From Phylloscopus collybita (taxonomy: Eukaryota > Chordata > Aves > Passeriformes > Phylloscopidae), in the NCBI GenBank assembly GCA_027886175.1, contig JAJNNQ010000075.1, positions 5,373,001 to 5,437,000 on the forward strand: DNA of 64,000 nucleotides. The letters are read 5' to 3'. Under the pieces are notes generated by a model. It did not search any database and was not told the DNA's origin. It saw only the letters and a program-made list of their open reading frames with translations. Shown here in pieces: positions 24,773 to 35,935 of this stretch. Each line of letters begins with the position of its first letter. The first letter of the stretch is position 1. Both the position numbers and the translations under genes were made by a program.

Positions 24773-27700
24773 ATTACCATGGCTTTACCTCTGCCCCAGC
24801 CTAACTGTTGCACTGTTGCTTCGAGTCACTGTAAGTACTAAACTTTGGTTTCTACAAGGCTCACTCCTCTTCCTCTCCAAAAATCAAGGAAATAAAACAA
24901 ATAGTCGAAAGAACCCAAGAAAACAAACAGGCAGCCATACCTCCTTGTCTGTAAGAAAGATGGATGTTATCACCTGGGCCTCTGTGAAAATGATTCTATG
25001 GAGAAAGCTTATTCCAACTAGACAGCACTTCATGAAGTAGATAATTGTCTGGTTTTGCAACATTAAAGGCTGCAAAATAATTTGTGACAAATTCAGCAGC
25101 TAGAAATGTTGTAAACTTGAAGCCTGAAAGTTGCACGGACCTGATCTCTGAAAACTTAGCTTTAAATAGTAACTCCAAAAGTAAAGATTCTTTAGTTTTC
25201 TATACATTCATCTTTAGCAATACAACACAAGGCAACATACGTGAAACACCATATAAATTCAATTTCCTTGTTTAGGACACAGAAGAGTGGCCAAACATGC
25301 TAAAAATTGTCCATTATCTATAATTTTTCACACGTCCAAGACTAACCAAAAAGGGGATGCCTTGTGAAGAAAAGAAGAAAATAATGTCACAGTAATCCTG
25401 TGAGGCAGCCCTCCAACTTCCTGGAGTCTGTGCCGCAAAAACAGTTTGAATCCAAGGTTGTACCTATACAAGACTGAATACAGGGGCCATTTCTTCTTTC
25501 TCTGTGCACATTGTTCTGCTCAGACCAGGAAGCTGATCAGTACCAGCTCTGAGGTGTCTTTCTTCCACCACTTGCCCCAAATGTCTTTCACAGCTCAAGG
25601 AGACTCCCAGTGTCCTGTGAAAGGTTGGGATCTGCCTAGGGAAGACCCCCTCATCTCTCCGTAGGTTTTTCAACATGGTTCCAAAACTCCAGGTTTTATA
25701 CCACAGCTTTTGCTGCCAGAACAATGCTTCAATTCACTTCTCTGAAATAACAGGACATTAGTCCATTATATCCGTTTTATGGATATATTTTTTTTAGAAA
25801 TACACTGGTATATGTGATGAATGAGTATTTTAAGAAGAAATGGATTTTCAGATAAGACAACATTTTAGCTCGCAGTACGAGGGAAGATAATTTAAATTCT
25901 ATGATGCATGAATCAATGCACTAGAGGCATACAAATGAAGAGAAAATTGGGTCAATCTTCCCCTCTAAAAGCAAGTTAAGCAGCTAGACAAAGATGTATG
26001 CGAACAAATTGTTTAGCAACATTCATCCTTTTGAAGGGCCTGCTTCATCACTTCATTGTGCCATCTTTGTCTTAGGATATCTGCTGAAGCTGCAGTTTTA
26101 GAGATGTTCCTGCTGAAAAAGCTTTCAAGGAACAACATGAGAGTTAAAATAATTTTAAAAAAAGGCAAAAAAAAAATTAAAAACAACTCAGACTCAAAAA
26201 ATAGAAAAAAACCAAAACAAAACAAAAAGAGGAAGTGAGTGAGACAGAATTGTATTAAAAGTGTACAATAAAATGTTAAAATCTGCAGAGCTGAATGAGT
26301 GAAAATTCCTTGCAGCGTTTTTGGAAAACTGATGTAGGTTTCACCAAATAAATGAATGATGTTGATTTTATTTGACAAAGTGGTTTGCAAATTTTGGAGA
26401 GAAATGTGCTCCAGCTTGTGACTGTTAAAGGAATAAAAAGCCTACAAGTACCACTGGCTGGGGTAACACTCTATGGTAGAAATAAAAATAGAACAATATT
26501 AAAACAATTGAAAAATTACTATTTTCAATAAATATATTTAAACACAATATAATTTTTCAGACACAACTGATGCTGACTGAAGTATTTTTGAGATGAGATG
26601 AAAGGACAGGACAGGAGAGAAGAAAGAAAGGTTTGGTCTCAAAAAGTCCTCTTCTAAGGAATTCAAAATATCAGGGTATTTTGCCTTACCCTTTCACAGA
26701 TAGAAAATCTTTTCATTCTTTTGATCTTGGTGGCACATGAACATACATATCTATTACTATTATTCATTATTAAAGTAACCCTTTATGCTATAGATAATGA
26801 TTGGTCCCACAGGTATTTTCTTACCTTATCTGTATGTAAATACATTAATTAATTGATTTTGAATAAAATGCACCAACTTCTCAAAGGCTTCAGAATTTGG
26901 TTCCACTTCATTGGCATTGTCTTTGAGCTTGCACAGAAAAAAAAAGTCCTCTAGATTCAGATGAAACCAAATAGATGTTGTATATTCGTCTCAAAAGTCT
27001 CATTCAACATTGTATATTAGTTTAAAATAGTTTAAAATATTTAGTTTGTTATTTCTTTGTCAAGAAGTGATTTTCACTGGTAAGAAGTTAATTATTCATA
27101 CAAGCAAAACACTATTATGATAACTAAACTTTCAAGCATTTCTTGTCTTTGCTTAAGAGTATTGATCACTGCAATAAGAAAGTAACTGATACTTAGACAT
27201 TACCTGAAAGCACAATACCATTAGAAAAATAATATGGAACTGGATATTTATTATTGCAAAGATTGTCTCTTGTGTATCTCACACAATAGAGGTAGTTTTG
27301 CACAAAGGCATGCACACTAAGATTTAGGTCTTGTTCACAGTTACTATTTAATCAATAATGAATGGACATAATAATGTTCCACATCTCAGTTTAACCTTTT
27401 GCAAACTCAATTTGTGAAATATTTAGAAGAACTAAAATTAATTCTTTTATACTTATTATTAATGTTATCTATAATTTCATTCCCTGTCTCTTAAGGAAAT
27501 TGTGAGAGAATTTGTCATTTTCTTTCAGTGAATTATTATAATACAGGAATAATTTATCAAGATAATTTTCATCCTGATTTGCACATCAAAGTATTTACTG
27601 TTCATGTTGTGCTTTCTGTTGTCAGATACATGAAATTTTCTCTGCTTTTTGACTACATAACTGAAATTTATTACAGAGAATAATAACAAATTAATGGATA

Positions 27701-28398
27701 ATGGATAATGTGTGTTGGATGCACATTTTGGCACAGTGCAGTAACATGTATTCAAATGAATTAAGCTTTTGAAGTCTGTGGACTTGTTCATAATAAACCA
27801 CTTGCCTTGATACCACAAAAGGCTAATCACTAATACCAGACAAATATAATAAAATACCTAAAATAAGAAGTGCTTTCATTTCTTAAAATGTATGCTAGTT
27901 TTTATTTGGAAATGTTTCCTCATTCTTGTAGTACCAGAGAAATAAAATCCATGAGTAATATTTGTGAATGGTTTGAGCTCTGCTGTTGAAACTCTATACA
28001 ATTAATTTTCTCCTCCCAGCAGCATTAACATGAACACGTTGAATATGTTATGACAAAGCCTGTCATCCCAAAAGCCATCATAGAATGTAACCCTGTCATT
28101 AAGTTTGTCAATGACAGATTTCTTGATAAGGCTTTCCTTGTCAGAGTTTGAACCTCTTTGTATGACCTACCTGTCAAAGCTCTTTTGTTTCTTGGGTTTC
28201 AATAGAGAGAAATAGACATGTCCAGGAACCCATTCACACAACCTGTGCTAGAAACAACTGCCTCAGGAGATGGGAATCTCATCCTGAAAATGACTATTTT
28301 TCTACTGATTACAAAAAAGAACCTGACTTACCTACCTCTGGCACAGATGTCTGCAATGAGGTAGATATCTAAATGTAGGAAAAAAGAATCTTACTCTC
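24773..28398. other. Non-coding DNA, no gene seen
   Basis: Unique AT-rich sequence with an A-rich stretch at 26155-26235 that produces a spurious Lys-rich frame. A short block at 28340-28380 resembles 17023-17040. No gene recognised. Confidence 0.55.
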
Positions 28399-28491
28399 TT
28401 TGTTCTGTACAATCATTTCACACGTTTTCCCTGACTGATATTTGTTCTGTACAATCATTTCACACGTTTTCCCTGACTGATATTTGTTCTG
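28399..28491 (+). repeat. Perfect 42-bp tandem duplication
   Basis: The 42-bp unit at 28399-28440 is repeated without any mismatch at 28441-28482, and the first 9 bases of a third copy follow (28483-28491). The identity implies a recent duplication, possibly variable in copy number. Confidence 0.97.
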
Positions 28492-29589
28492 AGCCATGTT
28501 ATTCAGCTACAGGTTTTGATGACTCTAAAGGATCATTATCAGGATGAGGCAGGAGCAGGGCTCCACAGTCCTTAGAAATCGAAGGACTGGCAAGGTTGCA
28601 AATTTGCTGACAATCTGCAGTCTTAGCTTTGAGTATTAAGAGCATCCTCAAGGTGAGTGTCTGCATGTGAATGGGATAGGCACTGAAGATTTGAAAGAAG
28701 TATTGAATACAAGGGAATAATAATAATAATTAAAAATTAAATGGCAGCATGAGAAAGGTTTTGTGAATAACCTCATTGCTTTTACTGCCTTATTTCACCT
28801 GCAGTAGGAATATGGATTTGGTGGGGAGCCAGTTATATATATTTGAGGCAAGTTATTCAATTTCTATGTTCCTGTCAACCTTCTGTCTGACCCACAGGTA
28901 GCTTACAGGGATCTGTCTTCTAGCTATTGTTGGTAAGAGTTAGGAAATTATATCTGCAAAAGAATAGGCAGAATGAAAGTCTTTAGGAATAGCATGAAAG
29001 CTCTCACCTTTCCATGGAGAAATGTTCTTAGGTGGCCTTTGCAGCCTGTTTGACTTAAGCTTTGACAAAAGTCAGCTATGAGATTTCTCTCTGATGTTTG
29101 TCTGCTTGTAAAATTTGATTTTCAGGTAACACAAACTCACTGAAGGTATTCTCTATCCCTCTCTATAGATTTCTATCTAAGGGAAGCAAACATTTCTGTA
29201 AAACAAAAGGGTTTGCTTTTCAGATTTGCTAATTCAGCATAAAGTATTGTCTTCCAGTGAATCACAATTTATTGTCTAGAATTACAATATATCACCCACA
29301 TTCTCCTCATAAGTCATATTAGGTAAGTAAAACATCTTTTAATCTCAAGAATCTCCCCTAACTGTTATCCCTAACTGTTTAGCAGCAGTCCACTTGTCAG
29401 GAATAAGCAAAAGAAACTGAGTAACTGCATTTCTTATTTCTGGTCAGGTTAAGGACATCAATAGTTACAGAAATAGTTTAATCATAGCAGTTTTCTGCCA
29501 TGGGTAAGTGAAAATAATTAAAAATAGCTAAAATAAATGAAGTTTTAAATTAAATAACTTTTAACTGAAGAGAAATTGGACAAACACCT
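28492..29589. other. Non-coding DNA, no gene seen
   Basis: Contains a short (AAT)n run near 28714-28731. Nothing else recognised. Confidence 0.55.
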
Positions 29590-29608
29590 CCCCCCCCCCC
29601 CCCCCCCC
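29590..29608 (+). repeat. Poly-C tract, 19 nt
   Basis: Nineteen uninterrupted C residues in an otherwise AT-rich context; the complement is G19. Confidence 0.95.
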
Positions 29609-31050
29609 AGAAAATAAAAAGAATAATAATACAATGAACTTTGACAGACTGACTTTAAAGTGTCCTCTTCATGCCTCTCAGGAGAAATTTAGTGATTGTC
29701 TATGCTGAGAGGTGAAATGTGCTACAGTATGACATGTACCTGATTTCCAAATTCTGTCATGGTTTGTAATTTAGTGTGTCATAGATAATTGAAAAAACAT
29801 TTGCAGATGATAATTAATTTCTTTTAAGGATAGTCTAATCTGGTGCTCCATGAATTGGTCTAACAATTTTGTACATGGTCAAACAGGAATAATCCTAACA
29901 TAGTCTTGTAAAAAATCAAAATACATATAAAAACAAAAAGAAACTCACAACAAAAAAAATAAATTAATACCAGTATCTTAAATATAGAATTAAGTACCAT
30001 TATTTTTCCATTTAATTATAACAGCTTCTATCTCTTCTCCCAGAATCTAAAGGTATTTGTTGATTACCAGGGAAGACTGTAAGTCTTTGAAATTGCAGTA
30101 GTATTTCAACAATATTTCTGCAGTTGCAGTGCAATTTTCACTGCAGAAAAATGTTAACAAAATCCCTTCTCAGAGCTTTAAAACCAGATGTAGACAATAT
30201 ATGTTGAAGTTCTTTTGACATTTCCATCTGAAATGGGACACTGCTGTTTCCTGAACTGCCTTGGTCTAGCAAATGCCTTTAAGGAGTTGTAGAATGCTGA
30301 GGAAGAGGGCAGAGAACAAGATCTTTCCTCAGTTCTATAATCCTCTCATTGTCAGCCTCTGATTAGCTCAAAACTGACACAGTCTGCCTTGTTAATGCTT
30401 TTGGTTCCTGGAGAGTGATCTGCGCTGACAAATGCTGTGGCACTGTAATTCTCCTTAGCTTAGTACTCACACTTTCTTTGTCTTTGTGGTGAAATGTTCT
30501 CAGCAAAGCTTTAAAATGTGTTAGTCTTTTATTCAGTCAATTTTCTGAGATACTTCTTTGACTTCATTGACTTTTAAGGGGAGTAAAATTCTATTTCAAG
30601 TAAGTTCGGACACCCTTTACTATCCATAAAAAAATTTCTGTACTCAGTATAGCCTTTTCAGCCTTAAATGATCCTTAAAGCATGGATTTGCATTTATATA
30701 GCAGAAGACATAGGCATTTTTCTTAAATAATAGAAATCTCTGCTTTTCCAGCTGATGAGGAAGACCCAGGAAAGCAAAAATTGCATATTGCCCAGGTGAG
30801 AAAACTGGTAAATTAAAAATTGCAAGCAATGGAAAACCTTCTTAGATTTTCTGATGGCTTTAGGCTTTTCAGTTTTGCCATTGTCAATTAACAAACGATG
30901 ATGTTGAATAACGAGGACACATACGATGCAGGATCATTTTAAAAAGGAATAGATGATTTTTTTTCCTTTTAATTATTATTATCCAGTGCATTCATATTGT
31001 ATACTCCCATATCTCAAAAGAGATAATGTCAAAAGCAATGTTACGAGGAG
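29609..31050. other. Non-coding DNA, no gene seen
   Basis: AT-rich unique sequence. No gene, repeat family or RNA recognised. Confidence 0.55.
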
Positions 31051-31078
31051 AAAAAAAAAACAAAAACAAAAACAAAAA

Positions 31079-31122
<44 letters not shown>

Positions 31123-31132
31123 ACACCCAAAA
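31051..31132 (+). repeat. A/C-only tract with (CAAAAA)n and A42
   Basis: A10, then CAAAAA units, then 42 consecutive A residues (31080-31121) and ACACACCCAAAA. No G or T for 82 nt. CR1 elements do not end in poly(A), so this is not a CR1 tail. Confidence 0.95.
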
Positions 31133-34100
31133 GCACAAAAACCAAAACTCTCAACTACACAGATGTGTTACCATTCACGGAGTGGTGTAGATTTTAGTTT
31201 GGAAGAGGAAAATGGAAACTGTGAATGTTATGAAATAAGTACAGGCAGCATAATGTCACTATGAGAGCACTGAGCTGAACTGGGAACATGACAGGAAATC
31301 TGTTTCAAAGAGAAAATAATTAAACTGAGGAACTCATTGTAAGACTCTGCAACGGCCAAAAATAAAATTGAATTAAAGAATGATTAAACGTTCTTATGAA
31401 GAGAAAGTCTGTGAAAGGCTATTAAGCACAAAGCAATGCACAAGCACTCCAGCTCCAGAGTCCCCCAAATGTCAGATGGCTGAACATAAACATCATTCTC
31501 TTTTTTCCTTGCTCCTGTTCTCAGTCTCTAGCTGGGTGCTACAACCTGCTGCCACAAGTTAAGATACTGTTCTTCAAATGGCTTTGCTCAGTAGATGGTC
31601 TGCCCTGTCATTAATCAGCAGCACTGTGCCCCAAACACATCCCTATGCCTGTTCCATTTAGGAATAAGGATCAAATTGGAACATGCTGGCAACACCATGG
31701 ATTTTGTCTGTGTGTTAAATGGAGCATCACCTACTTATTCTGAGATGCTTCCAGACAGCAACAACTTGCCCTCTAATTCAGTAGATGCATTCTGAAAACC
31801 CGTGGTCCTGCACAGGTGAAATCTGCCTCTCACTGACTCCCAGGGTGGTGGGGAAGAGCCAGATCTGAAGCTATAGTCTGCAAAAGGAAACTCTGCTTTG
31901 GAATTCTCCCACACCTTCAGGACTCAGCACTAATGCTTACCCACAGATAACAGTTAATAACCCAGTGGTCAAGCTGCTGATCCTGCAGAGCTTGCTGGGT
32001 TTATTTTCATGCATTATATTTTATTCAACAGCTGATTAAAGTTAAGTAAGTAATCATTAGTTTGAATGCAGGATAGAATCCCTTAGGAAAGGCTTGAATG
32101 TGTTGATTAAGATGCTCTGTGAAATGTTTGATTTGAATAGTCTCACAAGGAGGAGGATGCTCTGAATAACTCAGCTGGCTACTATCAGAAAGCTGTTCTA
32201 GGCTCTGAAACCTGATAAGGGGATGTTTTTTGTTTTGATACTTGGTTGACAAAAACTAGAAACTTCCTGGTATGTATTTGATTAGTCTGAACATCACTTT
32301 CATGTAATAGGAAGCTGAAATAATAGATGCCTCTTATGATGTTCTGCTATTGTTATGAGAGAGATATTACAGATATCTCTTAACTTCTGTTAAGATATGA
32401 ACTAGTTCATAATTAATATTTGAAGAAGGAAAAATAATAATCTTACTAATTCTACTTTTTGGTAGCACAGAAGAGCCTTCCCTACAGCCTTTACAGATTC
32501 AGTGAATTTGCTACATCTCAGATCTTCCCATTCATTCATACCAGTAAAATTTCTGTATTTTCAACAGAGTTATTATTTACTTATTTACCTAGAATGCAAG
32601 TAAGATCCTGGTAATACAATGATAATACAGAAATTCCCATTAATATCTAGTGGCTTCTTAATTTTAATTTCATTTCATAATATAGTATCTTTAAAACAGG
32701 ATATATATGCTTTTTCTTCATATGATCTTTCATTTTAATTTAGGGCATGGGGAAGGAAAAAATTAATCTATAAAAAGACACCCTGATCTAATTGTTTTTG
32801 TCCAGATCTACTATTAAATTGACTATTGTGAACACTAGACATAATTATGACTCTAATTAAAATTTTAAATAAATAAGCACTCTATATCGAAAGTCAAATT
32901 ATAATAATATGATTTTACTGAAGCAGGGCAAATACACAGTGCACTAAGTCTTAGCATGAATTATACATGAGACTTTATGGATGACTTACCCTAATTTGAA
33001 GCACCCAAGAGAATAAATAAAAATACTGTAACTAGATTTTGGTGGGGGAAAAACAACATATTTCAGATTAGTGATCATTCTTTAACACTGATGTTGGTAC
33101 TTTGTAACTCTGTGTAGGAAAAATGCCTCATATTGAAAGCTGGTTTTGCCCCTTGCATGTTAAATAAACTGTTTTCTTCTCCCACTTCATGCCCTTATTT
33201 TCCTCTCTGTGTGTTTCTTCCCAACTCTTTGTAATTTGCTTTGAGGAAAAATCATTCTTTTTAATGACATTCTGAAATGCCATTGTAAAAATGAGAAAGA
33301 AAATGTTTAAAAGCATGAATCCCGGAGATAAACACAGGAGACATGTACAGATCTAAAGACTGTAGATCAAGCAAAAGAAATTGTGCTGACAGTTGCTTCA
33401 CTGATAGATATTTTGGTTTCCAAATGCAAGCCATCAAGGACCACATATCCCAGATGCCAGCTTCCTTGGGTTAAGTTTGTACTTGTATTTTTCAGCTAAG
33501 TCTTCACATCTATTAGACACAAGGTCAAGAGCCCCACTTTTTCACAGGCTTATTTGCTGACTTCTTACTTAGAGATGACCAGGAACACAACACACCGGCT
33601 GTCCCTGTAAGAGTTCTCTCGTTCCCCCTCTAATTGGATGGAGTGCTGGGTGTGGTCTCCCAAGAAATGCTAAAGCCTCTTTAATTTTGAGGGATTTTAG
33701 CTTTTGTTGTTCTCATTTCCATCCTCTTCAGGCTGGGTGCTCCAGCAGGAAGGTGAACCCAGCAGCTGCACTGCAAACAATGGCAGCTCAAGCCACAGCT
33801 TGATTACTCCTGGTCATGTGAAAGAGAACAAAGCTCAAGTTGTAGATTAAATACTAGCAGGAGAGGAAGTAAGTCTGACTCTTTGAAGGAGGGCAGATAA
33901 TGCAAAAATGGCAAATAAGGCAAAATACTGGCCACTGAAGAGAACAGACTAATGGGTACAGAAAGGCCAGTATGTGGGAAATGGTCTCCCACATATTTTC
34001 TGATGAGAACTTCACTTTCCTGCAGCATAGATGGGTTCCTGCCCAGCCTTCTGCATCACCTGACACTGAGAAGTCCACCCAGCACTGACCACATGAAGGG

Positions 34101-35583
34101 TTCCCAACAGCCAAGGGACATGATCTCATGCAGTGTCTCTCTCCTGTACCTTTTGCCTCTTTTTAAATTATTCTTCAAGCAGTTTTTTTCCAGCCCTCAA
34201 TATCTATGCCAGTACATGGTAACATCTCAAACAGTACCAGAATTTAAGCAAATAATTTGCAAATAATTTAATAAAATTTTGCAAACATATTTAGAGAAAC
34301 AAACTGGGTGCATATTACCTATATTTTGTTTAATTTACTTCCTGAACTCCACTGATCACCATGGAAACTGAGATCTCCCTGCTCTGACACAGACTTAAAT
34401 GTGGGTGTCTTGATTCCAAACTGGATGAGCAAAATCCCAGCTGAGAAAAGCTAGAAAAGACTAGAAAGGCAGTTGAGAAATCTGGGTGAGAAGAAGGGTT
34501 TTAGAAAGAACATGGTGTCACAAAGCAAATTGTGAGAAGCAAACATATAAGATCTTGATATGATCTTGTTATGAACAATTTCTGTGTGTGCGTGTGTTCT
34601 GAAAGACTTCTGAATTGTTCACTTTTTACTACATAGTGAATCACCTAAACATGACTCTGACAAAGGAACACTGTCATTTCAGAAAGACAGTTACTAGGGT
34701 CCTACAGCCATAAAGAAAAGTCAAAGTTCCTTTTCTCACGAAGAAAATCTCTTATAAAAAAATTTTTACTTTGGTTAAAAAAAAACAAACAAACAAAAAA
34801 ACCCCAAAAACCACAACAAACCAAAAAACTAGCCATTAAAGTCATTTTCTTTCACTGTCCTCACTTTGACATAGTGGTTCCTAGGGGGATCTAAACAAAA
34901 GAACTTTTTGTTTCTGCAGCCCAGCTAAATAGATGAAAATATAGATTAAAGCAGGAGAATGTTCATTCTTCCATGATTTCTAGTGTACAGGTTGTTTGAG
35001 AACTTTACAACACTGCTTTGAGGAAGGGAAAGCACATAAAAGCCATGTCTTAGTGAGTGACTCTTGGAGTCAGCTCTTCTGGACACTAATGATAAATCTT
35101 TCAGGCAAGCCTCCTCACAGAAATTGAAAGGAGCCCCCTGAAAGTTACAACAAAGATATCACCCACTACAAATAGTCACACTGTAAAATCAAACAAAGAT
35201 CAAAGAGGATAAGCAGAATCAAACTCCTGAAAAATATTGCCATGGTGGGTGAGAAAGTAACAAGGCAAGGTAAATATTTATCTAACATAAAATCACATGG
35301 ATCTTGAAATACTGGTATGCTGAGCTTTAAAAAGTAAGAAACAGAAATGAGAACCTGGGGAAACAAAACTAAAAATGTGTCAGCAAAAAAAAAAAGTAGA
35401 ACAGGAAAGAAAGTCATGGAAAAAGTGACAGATGAAAAAAGGTGTAAATCTTCAAAGGTTACCATCTTGACAGGAGCTACTGCTACAACAGACACAAAAT
35501 TTTCAGACAAAAGAAAAATACAAAAGTTCATTGGGATTTCTTCCAACATGATTCTCATGATTATACCCAGAAATTCTCAGCTA
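31133..35583. other. Non-coding DNA, no gene seen
   Basis: Unique sequence with one smaller A/C-only tract (34777-34829). The 130-codon minus-strand frame at 35166-35558 is Phe/Leu-rich and complements an A-rich plus strand. No domain or splice-bounded exon is visible. Confidence 0.5.
34777..34829 (+). repeat. A/C-only low-complexity tract
   Basis: 53 nt of only A and C, with AAAC units and CCCC; composition like the longer tract at 21307. Confidence 0.9.
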
Positions 35584-35645
35584 CAGACACAGAATCTCCT
35601 GAGCTGGAAGGAACCCACAAGGATCATCAGTTTCCAACTCCTTGA
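35584..35645 (-). mobile_element. CR1 LINE, minimal 3' fragment
   Basis: 'acacagaatctcctgagctg' then 'gaaggaacccacaaggatca' and 'tcagtttccaactcc' match the first ~60 bp of the complemented CR1 3' end. It lies immediately next to a plus-strand CR1, in opposite orientation. Confidence 0.78.
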
Positions 35646-35654
35646 TGATGGACC

Positions 35655-35935
35655 AGGCTCTGCTCGGTTGTGTCAGCCAATAAGGTAATAGGCAACGGGT
35701 AGGAACTGATGCCTGGAGGTTCCACCTGCATATGAGGAAGAACTTCTTCATTGTGCAGTGACCAAGCACCCAGAGAGGGTATGGAGTCTACCTCACTGGA
35801 GATGCTCAAGAACCATCTGTGGGTGCAATCCTGTTCCTCATGGTCTGGGATGACCCAGCTTAAGAAGGGAAATTGGACTGGATGACTCAATGTGGTCCCT
35901 TTCAAGCAGACTGGCTCTGTAATTCTGTGATTCAT
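35655..35935 (+). mobile_element. CR1 LINE, 3' fragment
   Basis: 'ggaggttccacctgcatatg', 'aggaagaacttcttcattgt', 'tctacctcactggagatg', 'tctgggatgacccagctta', 'ttggactggatgactca' and the tail 'taattctgtgattcat' follow CR1 order in plus orientation. Confidence 0.88.

Noticed and set aside
26013..26390. 125-codon minus-strand frame
   Set aside because: Phe/Leu-rich complement of an A-rich stretch at 26155-26235.
28399..28482. CRISPR-like repeat array
   Set aside because: Only two directly adjacent identical units with no spacers, in vertebrate DNA; it is a simple tandem duplication.
31080..31121. Poly(A) tail of a processed pseudogene
   Set aside because: The upstream several hundred bases show no gene-like sequence and no target-site duplication was found.
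35166..35558. 130-codon hydrophobic frame on the minus strand, membrane-protein-like
   Set aside because: Complement of an A-rich region, which yields Phe/Leu codons; no conserved motif, and a 113-codon frame overlaps it on the other strand.
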